64,000 bases of DNA from assembly GCF_012927085.1 (NCBI RefSeq), contig NZ_JABBFX010000003.1, positions 1,134,150 to 1,198,149 of the forward strand, given 5' to 3'. The notes below the pieces were generated by a model, which ran no database searches, was not told the origin of the DNA, and saw nothing but the letters and a program-made list of their open reading frames with translations. Source of the DNA: Ramlibacter agri. Lineage in GTDB: Bacteria > Pseudomonadota > Gammaproteobacteria > Burkholderiales > Burkholderiaceae_C. The stretch's first letter is position 1. Each line of letters opens with the position of its first letter. Both the position numbers and the translations under genes were made by a program. Of this stretch, positions 1 through 9,247 are shown piece by piece.

Positions 1-3000
1 GGGCCGAAGCCGGAACCGGTGCTGAGCACGGTGCACCCGCTGGGCGGCTGCGTCATGAGCGACGACCCCGAGTGCGGCGTCGTCAACGACCGCGGCCAGG
101 CCTGGGTGCGCGACCCCGGGCGCGAACTGCTGCCGCGCAGCGCCTTCGAGTGGCCGGGCCGGCCCGATGGCCAGCGCGGCGAGCGCAACGAGCCGCGCCT
201 GTACCGCGGCCTCTACGTGCTCGATGGCTCGATCGTGCCGACCGCGCTGGGCTGCAACCCGCTGTGGACGATCTCCGCGCTGGCGGAGCGCGCGCTCGAC
301 GCCATCCCCGCGCGGGCGGAGCAGCCGCCGCGCGCGGCCTTCCCGGGCGCGCCGCGCGCGCCGCAGGTCCTGCCCTCGCGCGACGTGGCCATGGATGCCG
401 TGCTGCATGAAGTGCTGCTCGCTTCCGCGCCGCGCGTCAGCGGCAAGCTGGCGGACGCCTTGGGCAACAAGGCGGTGGCGGCACGCTTCGAGGCGGACTT
501 TTTCAGCGACGACATCCAGCGCGACATGCGACGTGGCCGCCATCCGCTGCGCGTGGAGGCCACGCTGGTGCTGGGCGGCGCCACGCCGGATGCGCCGGTG
601 GAACTGGAATACCGCTCCGAAGGCGGCCGCTTCGAGCCGCTGCCGTCGAACGCGGGCAGCAGCGGGCCGGGGCTGATGCTTCGCAGCGCGCTCGAGGCGG
701 CCTTCCTCGTGCTGGCGCTGGCGGCGGTCGTGGTGCTGGCCGCGGTGGGCCGGCCGCTGCCCGCGGTGCTGGCGCTGGTCGCCGCGGCCGCGGGCCTCGT
801 CCTCCTGCCTTTGGGCCGGACCTTGCTGACGTGGATCATCCTGCGGCTCGTGCGCGACGTCCCGAACCGCGCCTTTGACGAAGCAGGCTGGTCGCAGAAG
901 CTGGTCTACGCCAGGACGCTGTGCAAGCAGCTGGTGCACGCCAGCGAGAAGCGGGTGATGCGCTACCGCGTGCCGATGGTGCTGCACGCCGGGCCCGCGG
1001 GCGCGCCGCGCCATCTCACGCTGCACGCGACCAAGACGGTGATGTACCGCGCCAGCCTGCCGCAGCTGTGGCAATGGCTCAGGCACAGCGTGCCCCTGCG
1101 GCCCACCTTCTGGGAACAGACGATGAACGCGCAGGTGCGGGTGGTGCCGCGCGGCCGCCCCGCCTGGTCGCGGGCCTGGCTGGCCGGCACCTTCCGCATG
1201 GGGTTCGACAACCTGCTCTCCAGCGGCATGTCGGCGGCGCGCCGCCACGCGCGCGGCGCGATGGAACTGGGGCAGGGCGGCGACACGACCAGCGGCATGC
1301 TGGCGCTGACGTCCTATCCGATGCTGTTCCTGCGCTTCGCGCTGAAGACGCGGCTGCTGGATTTCCGGCTGCCTTCGTACTCCGGCCGGCCGCTGCCGGA
1401 CCATGCGCCGGCGCAGGAGACGCAGCTGCGCTTGCGCAACGGCGGCTTCGCGCCGGCCGAACTGCACCAGGTGCACGTCTCGCGCGGGCGCTCCAGCGGC
1501 GACGAAGGCGACGAGAGCCGTTCGCCGCTGGTGCTGCCGCTGTGGCGCTATCGCGCGCGCGACGAGGCCGGCCAGGTGGTGCCCACGAGCATCACCGAGG
1601 GCAGCTGGATGGGGATGCCGGTGGCGCGGGCGCGCTCCGTGCTGCTGCTGCACGCCTTCGGCCAGAACGGCCTGACCTACACGCTCAAGACCATCCACGA
1701 GAACCTGGCCGAGCACTTGCAGCGCGCCGGTTTCGAGGTGTGGGTGCTGGAGCTGCGCATGTCCACCCGCAGCGGCTTCGCGGACGATCCCAGCGCCATC
1801 GACCAGATCGCGCAGCACGACGTCCCCGGCGCGGTGCGGCACATCCTGCAGACGCTGCAGGGCGAGCATCCGGAAATTCGCGACCCGCTGCAGATTTCCG
1901 CTTTCTCGCAGTGCATCGGCTCGGCGTCGCTGTGGATGGCGCTGCTCTCGGGCAAGCTGAGCCACGCGGTCGTTCCCATCGACGGCCGCAGCGAAGAGGC
2001 GCCGCAGCTGTCGATGCTGTCGCACCTGATGTCCAGCCAGGTGCATCCGTGGATCGTCGGCGCGCGCGGCACGCAGGCCAAGACCTGGCTGCCCTCGCTG
2101 CTGCAGGCGGTGTGGAAGCGCGGCGCCGTGCCCTTCGCGGTGCGTGGGCCGCAGCTGGGCGTGTTGCTGCCGATGCTGGACCGCGTGCTGTCGACGCTGC
2201 CGGCGCCGGCGCGCGAGGACGAGCGCATCGCCGGCCAGGAAGACGCCGCCGCCACGTGCAGGCGCATCCGCTTCATCGAGGCGCCGCTGTTCCGGCACGA
2301 GAACATCGGCCGGGCCACCTTCGCCGCCATGAACCTGCTGTTCGGCGACGCCAACCTGCGCCTGTTCGCGCAGGCGCGGCGCTTCGTCGATCGCGAGCAA
2401 CTGGTGGATGAGGACGGCGTCAACCGCTACGTGACCGACGCCAACCTGCGCCAGCACGCCGCTTTCCCGCTGCAGCTGCTGCATGGCGCCGAGAACGAGC
2501 TGTTCGACGTTTCCGGCGCGAAGAAGTCTTTCGAAGCGCTGGGGCGTTTCCACGCCGGCTGGCAGGAGCAGTTCTGCCAGCGGCCGGGTGACCGGGTCGG
2601 CCCGGTCCTGGTGCCGGACCACGGCCACCTCGACGTGCTGATCGGGGACCGCGCGCCGGATGTGGTGTTCCCCGAGATCTCCGGATTCCTGGCGCGCGTG
2701 CTGGACGAGCGGGTGCACGCAGCCGCCCCGACGGCGACGGTGGGCTGGGAGGCGCGGCCGCCGCGGCTGGGCCCCTTCGTCGGCTGGCTGCGCGAGGAGG
2801 GTGGCTTGCCGGTGCTGCGGGTGAGCTTTGGCGTGGACGATGCCGGCGGCGCGCAGTTGCCCGCCATCGTGTTGCGCTGGCAGGACGCTGCCGGAGCCTT
2901 CCACACGCTGCAGCCCGCGCCGGCCTGGACGATGGCGCTGGCCGGCACCGGCCGGCCGCACGACCACGCCGTGGTGCAGCGCATGGCCTGGGCCGACCTC

Positions 3001-4341
3001 CGGCTCGAGGGCGAATGCGCCGGCGCCCAGGCCTGGCAGGTGCTGAGCCTGCATCCGGCCTGGGGCGGGCAGCAGCAGGAACCGCTGCCGGCTCCGGGCT
3101 CCGATCGGTTTGATGAACGCCTGGACCAGTGGCTGGCGCAGAGCAGCTCGGCGCCGGCGCTGGTCATCCCCTCGCTGCAGGACGGCCGCGGGGTCGATTA
3201 CGGCAACGCGCTGTTCCGGCTGCCGCCGCGGGCCCTGGCCACGCTGCCGGCAACCAGCGGCGAAGCGGTGTTCGGGGTGGGCTGCTGCCGGCATCCCGGC
3301 CTGGGCCCCGACCTGCCGCGGGTCGACCAGCCGCTGAAAGCCTTCCTGGCGGGCCAGGATGCCCCCAGGACGGCTTTTTCGATGCTGCTGGGGGACCAGA
3401 TCTATGCCGACGCCACGGCGGGCATGGTGGACCCTACGAGCCCGCTGGAGCGCTTCCATGAACGGCACGAGACCGCGTTCCGGCGCGAAGGGCTGGGCCA
3501 GCTGCTGGCCGCGATGCCGGTCTACATGACGCCGGACGACCACGAGTGGATCGACGGCTACCCGCTGGGTAGCCCGCTGGTGGCAGAGCCCTGGCCGGAC
3601 TGGCGCCGGGGGAGCCGTTATCGCGCGCGGGAACGCCGCGCCGCCAAGGTGGCGCTGCGGGCGCTGACGATCTTCCAGCGCCTGCAGTCGCCGCAGGGCG
3701 AGCGGCGCGGCCGCTGGTACGAGTTCAGCCACGGCTGCGTGCGGACTTTCGTGATCGACACGCGCGTCGGCCGGCTGCGCGAACGGCCGCAGATGGTGCA
3801 CCCCGGCGTGCTGGCCGACCTGCGGGAATGGCTGCGCGCGCCGGCGGCGCGCGATGCGCTCAACGTGGTGGCCAGCGGCTCGGTGGTGCTGCCCGGCATG
3901 CGGATGAACGCCGACCCGGCCAACCCGGGCTGCATCGACACCTGGCAGTACGCGCCGCAGCAGCGGCAGGCCTTGCTGGACCTGCTGGTCGAAGAGGCGC
4001 GCGGCCGCTTCCTGCTGCTGTCCGGGGATTACCACGTGAGCGGCGCGGCGCTGCTGCAGCGGGACGGCCAGACGGTCGGCGCTGCGGTGCTGGCGCCGCC
4101 GCTCTACGCGCCCATGCCGTATGCGAACGCCACTCCCGAAGCGGTGTTCACGGACGAACAGGTCGGCGGCCTGCGGATGGTCGTGCCTGCCGGTGGCGAC
4201 ATCGCGCGGGGCTCGGGCCTGGGCGTGCTCGATGTGCGGCGCGAAGCGGATGGCTTCGCGATCGCCTACCGGCGCGACCTGTGGGTGTGGGAAACGGCGC
4301 AGCGGACGCCGTGGGCGGCGGACCTGTCCTTGCGGACTTAG
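1..4341 (+). CDS. GMC oxidoreductase / alpha-beta hydrolase / PhoD-like phosphatase fusion (5' end outside window)
   Basis: The frame is open to base 1, so the N-terminal FAD-binding part lies upstream; 1446 codons are visible. Codons 11-18 read HPLGGCVM and codons 86-100 NPLWTISALAERALD, both typical of the C-terminal end of cholesterol-oxidase-like GMC flavoenzymes. Codons about 232-280 are very hydrophobic (likely two membrane segments). Codons about 545-900 look like an alpha/beta hydrolase: oxyanion-type LLLHAFGQNG, elbow FSQCIGS with Cys638 where Ser is usual, and late DHGH. Codons about 1085-1440 resemble PhoD-type metallophosphatases (LLGDQIYAD, DDHEW, LLSGDYHVSG). A sterol or other lipid substrate is a guess from the GMC part. 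It ends 4 nt inside the convergent regulator. Confidence 0.8.
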   Translation, partial: GPKPEPVLSTVHPLGGCVMSDDPECGVVNDRGQAWVRDPGRELLPRSAFEWPGRPDGQRGERNEPRLYRGLYVLDGSIVPTALGCNPLWTISALAERALDAIPARAEQPPRAAFPGAPRAPQVLPSRDVAMDAVLHEVLLASAPRVSGKLADALGNKAVAARFEADFFSDDIQRDMRRGRHPLRVEATLVLGGATPDAPVELEYRSEGGRFEPLPSNAGSSGPGLMLRSALEAAFLVLALAAVVVLAAVGRPLPAVLALVAAAAGLVLLPLGRTLLTWIILRLVRDVPNRAFDEAGWSQKLVYARTLCKQLVHASEKRVMRYRVPMVLHAGPAGAPRHLTLHATKTVMYRASLPQLWQWLRHSVPLRPTFWEQTMNAQVRVVPRGRPAWSRAWLAGTFRMGFDNLLSSGMSAARRHARGAMELGQGGDTTSGMLALTSYPMLFLRFALKTRLLDFRLPSYSGRPLPDHAPAQETQLRLRNGGFAPAELHQVHVSRGRSSGDEGDESRSPLVLPLWRYRARDEAGQVVPTSITEGSWMGMPVARARSVLLLHAFGQNGLTYTLKTIHENLAEHLQRAGFEVWVLELRMSTRSGFADDPSAIDQIAQHDVPGAVRHILQTLQGEHPEIRDPLQISAFSQCIGSASLWMALLSGKLSHAVVPIDGRSEEAPQLSMLSHLMSSQVHPWIVGARGTQAKTWLPSLLQAVWKRGAVPFAVRGPQLGVLLPMLDRVLSTLPAPAREDERIAGQEDAAATCRRIRFIEAPLFRHENIGRATFAAMNLLFGDANLRLFAQARRFVDREQLVDEDGVNRYVTDANLRQHAAFPLQLLHGAENELFDVSGAKKSFEALGRFHAGWQEQFCQRPGDRVGPVLVPDHGHLDVLIGDRAPDVVFPEISGFLARVLDERVHAAAPTATVGWEARPPRLGPFVGWLREEGGLPVLRVSFGVDDAGGAQLPAIVLRWQDAAGAFHTLQPAPAWTMALAGTGRPHDHAVVQRMAWADLRLEGECAGAQAWQVLSLHPAWGGQQQEPLPAPGSDRFDERLDQWLAQSSSAPALVIPSLQDGRGVDYGNALFRLPPRALATLPATSGEAVFGVGCCRHPGLGPDLPRVDQPLKAFLAGQDAPRTAFSMLLGDQIYADATAGMVDPTSPLERFHERHETAFRREGLGQLLAAMPVYMTPDDHEWIDGYPLGSPLVAEPWPDWRRGSRYRARERRAAKVALRALTIFQRLQSPQGERRGRWYEFSHGCVRTFVIDTRVGRLRERPQMVHPGVLADLREWLRAPAARDALNVVASGSVVLPGMRMNADPANPGCIDTWQYAPQQRQALLDLLVEEARGRFLLLSGDYHVSGAALLQRDGQTVGAAVLAPPLYAPMPYANATPEAVFTDEQVGGLRMVVPAGGDIARGSGLGVLDVRREADGFAIAYRRDLWVWETAQRTPWAADLSLRT

Positions 4342-5009
4342 TGCACCGGGGGCGGCGCGGTCTCGAGATCGCGCAGGCTCAGCCCGGCGCGCGCCAGCGC
4401 GTACACGGCTTCAGTGCGGTTCGACACCACCAGCGCATCGAGGATGTGCGCCACGTGCGACTTGACCGTCGTGTCCGACAGGCCCAGGTCGCGCGCGATC
4501 ACCTTGTTCGGCTTGCCCTGCACGATGCCGATCAGCACCTGGCGCTGGCGGTCCGTGAGGCGGGCGCCCAGCTTGGCCCAGGCGTCCTGCTGCGCCTTGG
4601 TGGCCGGCGCGGCAACGCTGAGGCTGGTGGGGGGCAGGTAGACGCCGCCGGACAGCACCAGGGACAGGGCGGCATGGAACTGCTCGCTGGGCGCGGACTT
4701 GGGCACGAAGCCGAAGGCGCCGAGGTCGATGCAGTCGCGGACCACGGCGGGATCGTCGTTGGCGGACAGCACGAGCACCGGCACTTCGGGCCGGCGCTTG
4801 CGGACTTCGGTCAGGGAATCGAGGCCGCTGTAACCGGGCATCTGCAGGTCCAGGATCATCAGGTCGGCATGGAGCCCGGCGTCGAGCCGGGCCAGCGCCG
4901 CATCGACCACGGGGCATTCGATCACCTGCACGTCCTGGCCGGTGTCCTGCAGCGTGGCGACCACGCCGATTCGGTACAGGGGATGGTCGTCGACGACTAG
5001 GATGTTCAT
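4338..5009 (-). CDS. NarL/LuxR-family two-component response regulator
   Basis: 223 aa. An N-terminal receiver domain (residues 1-120) has acidic pocket D7/D8, phospho-acceptor D54 in LILDLQMPG, and Lys in FVPKSAP. A C-terminal LuxR-type helix-turn-helix (about 150-210) contains LTDRQRQVL and NKVIARDLGLSDTTVKSHV. It should bind DNA after phosphorylation by a histidine kinase. No kinase is adjacent, so it is an orphan here and its signal is unknown. It is divergent from rodA and converges, with a 4-nt overlap, on the large fusion gene. The ATG is the only start matching the family N terminus (MNILVVDDHP). Confidence 0.92.
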   Translation of the reverse strand: MNILVVDDHPLYRIGVVATLQDTGQDVQVIECPVVDAALARLDAGLHADLMILDLQMPGYSGLDSLTEVRKRRPEVPVLVLSANDDPAVVRDCIDLGAFGFVPKSAPSEQFHAALSLVLSGGVYLPPTSLSVAAPATKAQQDAWAKLGARLTDRQRQVLIGIVQGKPNKVIARDLGLSDTTVKSHVAHILDALVVSNRTEAVYALARAGLSLRDLETAPPPVH

Positions 5010-5080
5010 GGGCTACTCGGGTGTTGGGGAATGTTAGCAGTGCAGGGAGCCGCCCCGCATACAGCCATTTGGAGGAGGGC

Positions 5081-5086
5081 GATAAT
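5081..5086 (+). promoter_or_regulatory. -10-like box directly before rodA
   Basis: GATAAT ends 5 nt before the rodA ATG, so transcription would begin at or next to the start codon (leaderless). A purine run GGAGGAGGG at 5071-5079 could instead serve as a ribosome site if transcription starts further upstream. No good -35 is visible. Confidence 0.45.
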
Positions 5087-5091
5087 TTGGC

Positions 5092-6246
5092 ATGGCCGCC
5101 GTGTTCGACAAACCTACCATCCGCCAGCGCCTGGCTCCCATGCTCCAGGGCTTCGACGGCCCGCTTGCCTTCGCCGTCTTCCTGCTGGCCTGCGCCGGGC
5201 TGCTCACCATGTATTCCTCCGGGTATGCCAACGGCGCCCGCTTCTATGACCACGCCCGCAACATGCTGCTGGCGGGCTCGATCATGTTCGTGGTGGCGCA
5301 GATTCCGCCGCAACGCCTGCTGAGCTTCGCGGTTCCGCTCTACCTGTTCGGCGTGGCGCTGCTGGTGGCGGTGGCCGTGTTCGGCATCACCAAGAAGGGC
5401 GCCAAGCGCTGGATCAACCTGGGCGTCGTGATCCAGCCCAGCGAGATCATGAAGATCGGCATGCCCCTGATGCTGGCCTGGTGGTTCCAGAAGCGCGAAG
5501 GACAACTGAGGCCTTTGGACTTCCTGGTGGCCGGCGTGCTGCTGGCCATCCCGGTGGGCCTGATCATGAAGCAGCCGGACCTGGGCACCGCGCTGCTGGT
5601 GCTGGCGGCCGGCATGGCCGTGATCTTCTTTGCCGGCCTGCCCTGGAAGCTGGTGATCCCACCGGTGGTGCTGGGCCTGGTCGCCGTGGGCCTGATCGTC
5701 GGCTTCGAGTCGCAGCTGTGCGCCGACGGCGTGCGCTGGCCGGTGCTGCACGACTACCAGCAGCAGCGCATCTGCACCTTGCTGGACCCGACCAAGGACC
5801 CGCTGGGCAAGGGCTTCCACATCATCCAGGGCATGATCGCCATCGGCTCCGGCGGCCTGCTGGGCAAGGGCTTCATGCAGGGCACGCAGACCCACCTGGA
5901 CTTCATTCCCGAGCGCACCACCGACTTCGTCTTCGCCGCCTATTCGGAGGAGTTCGGCCTGGCCGGCAACCTGTTCCTGATCGTTGCCTTCCTGTTCCTG
6001 GTGCTGCGGGGGCTGGCCATCGCGCTGGAAGCCTCGACCCTGTTCTCCCGATTATTGGCAGGCGCGGTGACCATGATCTTCTTCACCTATGCATTCGTGA
6101 ACATGGGCATGGTGAGCGGCATCCTGCCGGTGGTGGGGGTGCCGCTGCCCTTCATCAGTTACGGCGGCACGGCGATGGTAACCCTCGGCATGGGCCTGGG
6201 CATCCTGATGTCGATCGCCAAGTCGAAGCGCCTGGTGCAGAGCTAG
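5092..6246 (+). CDS. rodA: Rod shape-determining protein RodA (SEDS peptidoglycan glycosyltransferase)
   Basis: 384 aa, all-helical membrane protein with about ten hydrophobic segments. RodA polymerises lipid II into glycan strands in the elongasome together with a class B PBP (PBP2) and MreBCD. Family motifs visible are PSEIMKIGMPL, KQPDLGTALL, PERTTDFVFAAYSEEFG and the C-terminal VGVPLPFISYGGTAM. Length fits RodA (about 370-380 aa) rather than FtsW, and the gene is not in a dcw cluster. The usual mreBCD-mrdA neighbours are not in this window. The next gene starts 4 nt after the stop. Confidence 0.95.
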   Translation: MAAVFDKPTIRQRLAPMLQGFDGPLAFAVFLLACAGLLTMYSSGYANGARFYDHARNMLLAGSIMFVVAQIPPQRLLSFAVPLYLFGVALLVAVAVFGITKKGAKRWINLGVVIQPSEIMKIGMPLMLAWWFQKREGQLRPLDFLVAGVLLAIPVGLIMKQPDLGTALLVLAAGMAVIFFAGLPWKLVIPPVVLGLVAVGLIVGFESQLCADGVRWPVLHDYQQQRICTLLDPTKDPLGKGFHIIQGMIAIGSGGLLGKGFMQGTQTHLDFIPERTTDFVFAAYSEEFGLAGNLFLIVAFLFLVLRGLAIALEASTLFSRLLAGAVTMIFFTYAFVNMGMVSGILPVVGVPLPFISYGGTAMVTLGMGLGILMSIAKSKRLVQS

Positions 6247-6250
6247 GCGC

Positions 6251-7120
6251 ATGCAGCGGGTCGGCATCGTCGGTGTCGGCAACATGGGCGGGGCGATGGC
6301 GGCCCGCCTGCTGGAGCTGGGCTTCGCGGTGCAGGCCTGTGACCTCCTGGCCGAGCCCGTGCAGGCGCTGGTCGCGCAGGGCGCGCGGGCGGCGGCCGAT
6401 CCCGCCGCCGCGGCGCACGATGCTTCGGCCCTGATCGTGTGCGTCGTCGATGCGGCGCAGGTCGAACAGGTCTTGTTCGGCGAGCGCGGCGCCGCGGCGG
6501 CGTTGCCGGCCGGCGCAGCGGTGCTGCTGTGCCCCACCATCGCGCCGCAGGACGTCGAGCGCTCGGCCGATCGCCTGCAGGCCCTGGGCCTCGTGCCCAT
6601 CGACGCGCCGATGTCCGGTGGCCCGGTCCGCGCCCGCGACGGCAGCATGAGCCTGATGGTCGCCTGCGCCGACGCCGCTTTCGAGCAGCAGCGCGGCTTG
6701 ATCGAAAGCCTCAGCCGCAAGGTGTTCCGCGTCGGCACGCGGCCCGGCGACGGCGCGCGGACCAAGCTGGTCAACAACCTGCTCGCCGGCATCAACCTGG
6801 CGGGCGCCGCCGAGGCGCTGGCGCTTGCGCAGCGGCTGGGCCTGGACCTCGCGCGCACGCTCGACGTGATCGAGCAATCGAGCGGCCAGAGCTGGATCGC
6901 CTCCGACCGCCTGCGCCGCGCCATCGCCGGCGACTACGCGCCGCGCGCCCACGTGAGCCTGCTGCAGAAGGACACCGGCCTGGCCCTGCAGGCCGCGTCC
7001 GCCGCCGGTTTCGAGGGACCACTGGGTCCGGCGGCGCACGAAGTGTTCGAGCGCGCGGCGGCGGCCGGCTACGCAGGGCTGGACGACGCGGCCCTGTTCA
7101 AGCTACTTTCGGGCCGATGA
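6251..7120 (+). CDS. NAD(P)-dependent beta-hydroxyacid dehydrogenase (3-hydroxyisobutyrate dehydrogenase family)
   Basis: 289 aa. An N-terminal Rossmann fold begins with GIVGVGNMGGAMAARLLE. The substrate loop reads DAPMSGGPVRARDGSMSLMV, and the catalytic Lys sits in RTKLVNNLLAG in the helical C-terminal domain. Members oxidise 3-hydroxyisobutyrate, tartronate semialdehyde or related beta-hydroxyacids; the sequence alone does not settle which. It follows rodA by 4 nt, and its stop overlaps the start of the cyclase-kinase gene (ATGA), so translation of the two is probably coupled. A link between a metabolic dehydrogenase and a signalling protein is not obvious. Confidence 0.85.
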   Translation: MQRVGIVGVGNMGGAMAARLLELGFAVQACDLLAEPVQALVAQGARAAADPAAAAHDASALIVCVVDAAQVEQVLFGERGAAAALPAGAAVLLCPTIAPQDVERSADRLQALGLVPIDAPMSGGPVRARDGSMSLMVACADAAFEQQRGLIESLSRKVFRVGTRPGDGARTKLVNNLLAGINLAGAAEALALAQRLGLDLARTLDVIEQSSGQSWIASDRLRRAIAGDYAPRAHVSLLQKDTGLALQAASAAGFEGPLGPAAHEVFERAAAAGYAGLDDAALFKLLSGR

Positions 7121-9201
7121 CGAAGATCCTGGTGGTCGAGGACGAGGCGGCGATCCGCAACAACATCGCGCGGCTGTTGCGGCTGGAAGGCTACGACACG
7201 GCCACGGCGGCCGACGGCCGCGAGGGCCTGGCGCAGGCGCGCCTGCTGCGCCCGGACATCCTGATCACCGACATCGGCATGCCGGGGCTGGACGGCTTCG
7301 CGCTGGTGGAAAGCGTGCGCGCCGAGCCCGAGCTGGCGACGACGGCGATCCTGATGCTGACCGCGCTGGACGACCGCGCCAGCATGCGGCGCGGCATGAG
7401 CGCCGGCGCGGACGACTACCTGGGCAAGCCCTTCACGCGCAGCGAACTGCTGGAAGCGCTGGACGGGCTGCAGAAGAAGCGCGGCCGCATCGAGGAATCC
7501 ATCGCCACCGCGGTGCGCCGGCGCGAGGAACTGCTGCGCCGCGCCTTCACCCAGATCCTGGGCGGCGTGAAGGCGGACGAGCCGTTCGGCCTGCAGCCGC
7601 CGCCGGGCGCCGTCCCGGACCAGGTGCTGCAGGCCACGGTGCTGTTCTCCGACATCCGCAACTTCACCTCGCTGGCCGAGCGGCTCGATTCGACGGAAGT
7701 GGCGGAGCTGCTGACCGAATATTTCGAGCGGACCTGTGCGCCGGTGCTGGCCAATGGCGGCCGCTACCTGAAGTTCATCGGCGACGGCCTGATGGCGGTG
7801 TTCACCGCCGTCCCCGGCCAGGAGGGTCCGCCGGCGGCGCGGCGCGCCGTGTCGGCTTCGTTGGCGGTGGCGCTGGCCACGCACGAATTCCGCGACTGGG
7901 TCCTCGAGCGCTTCGGCGCGCGCGGCTTGCCGCCTTTTGCCATCGGGGTGGGCCTGCACGCCGGCGAGGTCACCATCGCCCGCCTGGGCAGCGGCGAGCA
8001 GAAGGAGTTGACGCCCATCGGCGACACCGTCAACACCGCGGCGCGGCTGGAAGACGCCAGCAAGGAACTGGGCTGGACCGTTGTCGCCAGTTCCGCGGTG
8101 CTGCAGGCCGCGGGCAGCGGCGTGCAGACCGGGGCCATGACTTCGCTGGAAGTGCGCGGGCGGCACGGCTTCGTCGACGTCGCCGAGATCGTGGGCCTGC
8201 AGCCCGGTCCCGAGGACAGCCATCCGGGCGCCGCCGTGCTGGTGGAGCGCGCCGCCGACATCCAGGAGGCGCTGCGCATCAACTCGGAGATGACGGCGCG
8301 CGCCGTCAAGGGCGCGCTGCGCAGCTCGCTGACGGCGGTGAAGGCGCACAGCTTCGAAGGCGAGGGCGCGCCGATCCGGCTGAAGGACTACCGCCTGACG
8401 CGCAAGCTGGCCGACGGCGGCATGTCGCAGGTGTACCTGGCCGAGCGCGAGGAGGACGGCCTGCCCGCGGTGCTGAAGGTGCTGGCCGCGAACGGCACCG
8501 CCACCAGCGAGAACCTGGCACGCTTCATCCAGGAATACGCGCTGCTGTCGCGGATCGCCGACCCGCACGTCACCTGCATCTACGACCAGGGCTTCAGCGA
8601 CGACCTGGCCTACATCGCGATGGAGTACTTCGAGCGCGGCGACCTGCGTCGCGAGCTGCGCGCCGGCATGGACCGCGAGCGGGTGCTGCAGGTGACGCTG
8701 CAGCTGGCGCGCGCGCTGGAGGTGATCCATGGCCACGGCATCATCCACCGCGACCTGAAGCCGGAGAACGTGATGGTGCGCGCCGACGGCAGCGTGGCGC
8801 TGGCGGATTTCGGCGTGGCCAAGTCCATGCTGCAGCAGGACCAGCTGGCGCTGACGCAGACGCGGCATGGCGACGTGGTGGGCACGCCCTTCTACCTGAG
8901 CCCGGAGCAGGCTGCGGGGCGCGCCATCACGCCGGCCAGCGACCTGTACAGCCTGGGCGTGATGTTGTACGAAATGCTCACCGGCAGCCGCCCCTACCAG
9001 GCCGAGACGCTGGACCTGCTGCTGGCGCGGCACCTCACCGCGCCCGTGCCCAGCCTGCCGCTGGAGTTCGAAGGCCTGCAGCCGGTGCTGGACCGCCTGA
9101 TGGCGAAGCAGCCGGCGGATCGCTATGCGAGCGCCGGCGCGCTGATCGCGGACCTGCGCGAGCGCCCATTGCTGAGAACCCTGGCGGGCCCAGCCGCGTA
9201 A
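7117..9201 (+). CDS. Receiver - class III nucleotide cyclase - Ser/Thr protein kinase fusion
   Basis: 694 aa, no membrane segment. Residues 1-118 form a receiver domain (D9, phospho-acceptor D52, T82, K104). Residues about 170-345 are a class III cyclase: metal-binding D179 in LFSDIRNF and D223 in KFIGDGL, with K219 and TPIGDTVNTAARLE suggesting ATP as substrate. Residues about 423-690 are a Hanks-type kinase: loop LADGGMSQVYLA, Lys454, HRDLKPEN with D546, DFG with D564, and TPFYLSPEQ. All three catalytic sets look intact. The ATG overlaps the preceding stop; longer in-frame starts lie inside the upstream gene. cAMP production under phosphorylation control is inference; no partner kinase is adjacent. 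Confidence 0.9.
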   Translation: MTKILVVEDEAAIRNNIARLLRLEGYDTATAADGREGLAQARLLRPDILITDIGMPGLDGFALVESVRAEPELATTAILMLTALDDRASMRRGMSAGADDYLGKPFTRSELLEALDGLQKKRGRIEESIATAVRRREELLRRAFTQILGGVKADEPFGLQPPPGAVPDQVLQATVLFSDIRNFTSLAERLDSTEVAELLTEYFERTCAPVLANGGRYLKFIGDGLMAVFTAVPGQEGPPAARRAVSASLAVALATHEFRDWVLERFGARGLPPFAIGVGLHAGEVTIARLGSGEQKELTPIGDTVNTAARLEDASKELGWTVVASSAVLQAAGSGVQTGAMTSLEVRGRHGFVDVAEIVGLQPGPEDSHPGAAVLVERAADIQEALRINSEMTARAVKGALRSSLTAVKAHSFEGEGAPIRLKDYRLTRKLADGGMSQVYLAEREEDGLPAVLKVLAANGTATSENLARFIQEYALLSRIADPHVTCIYDQGFSDDLAYIAMEYFERGDLRRELRAGMDRERVLQVTLQLARALEVIHGHGIIHRDLKPENVMVRADGSVALADFGVAKSMLQQDQLALTQTRHGDVVGTPFYLSPEQAAGRAITPASDLYSLGVMLYEMLTGSRPYQAETLDLLLARHLTAPVPSLPLEFEGLQPVLDRLMAKQPADRYASAGALIADLRERPLLRTLAGPAA

Positions 9202-9235
9202 GCCGCCGCTGACCGCGCGGGCAAGAGCCCCGGCC

Positions 9236-9241
9236 TACAAT
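9236..9241 (+). promoter_or_regulatory. -10-like box directly before tldD
   Basis: TACAAT lies 6 nt before the tldD ATG at 9248, which would place transcription initiation on the start codon. No Shine-Dalgarno-like stretch occurs between them. The -35 region is poor. Confidence 0.45.
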
Positions 9242-9247
9242 GCCCCG

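Noticed and set aside
4411..5895. 494-codon minus-strand frame over the regulator and rodA
   Set aside because: It is antisense to rodA, rich in His/Gln/Arg and without motifs. rodA and the regulator explain the region.
7069..9033. 654-codon minus-strand frame opposite the cyclase-kinase fusion
   Set aside because: Composition (Arg/Ala/His/Gln) and lack of any domain mark it as a shadow of the real plus-strand gene.
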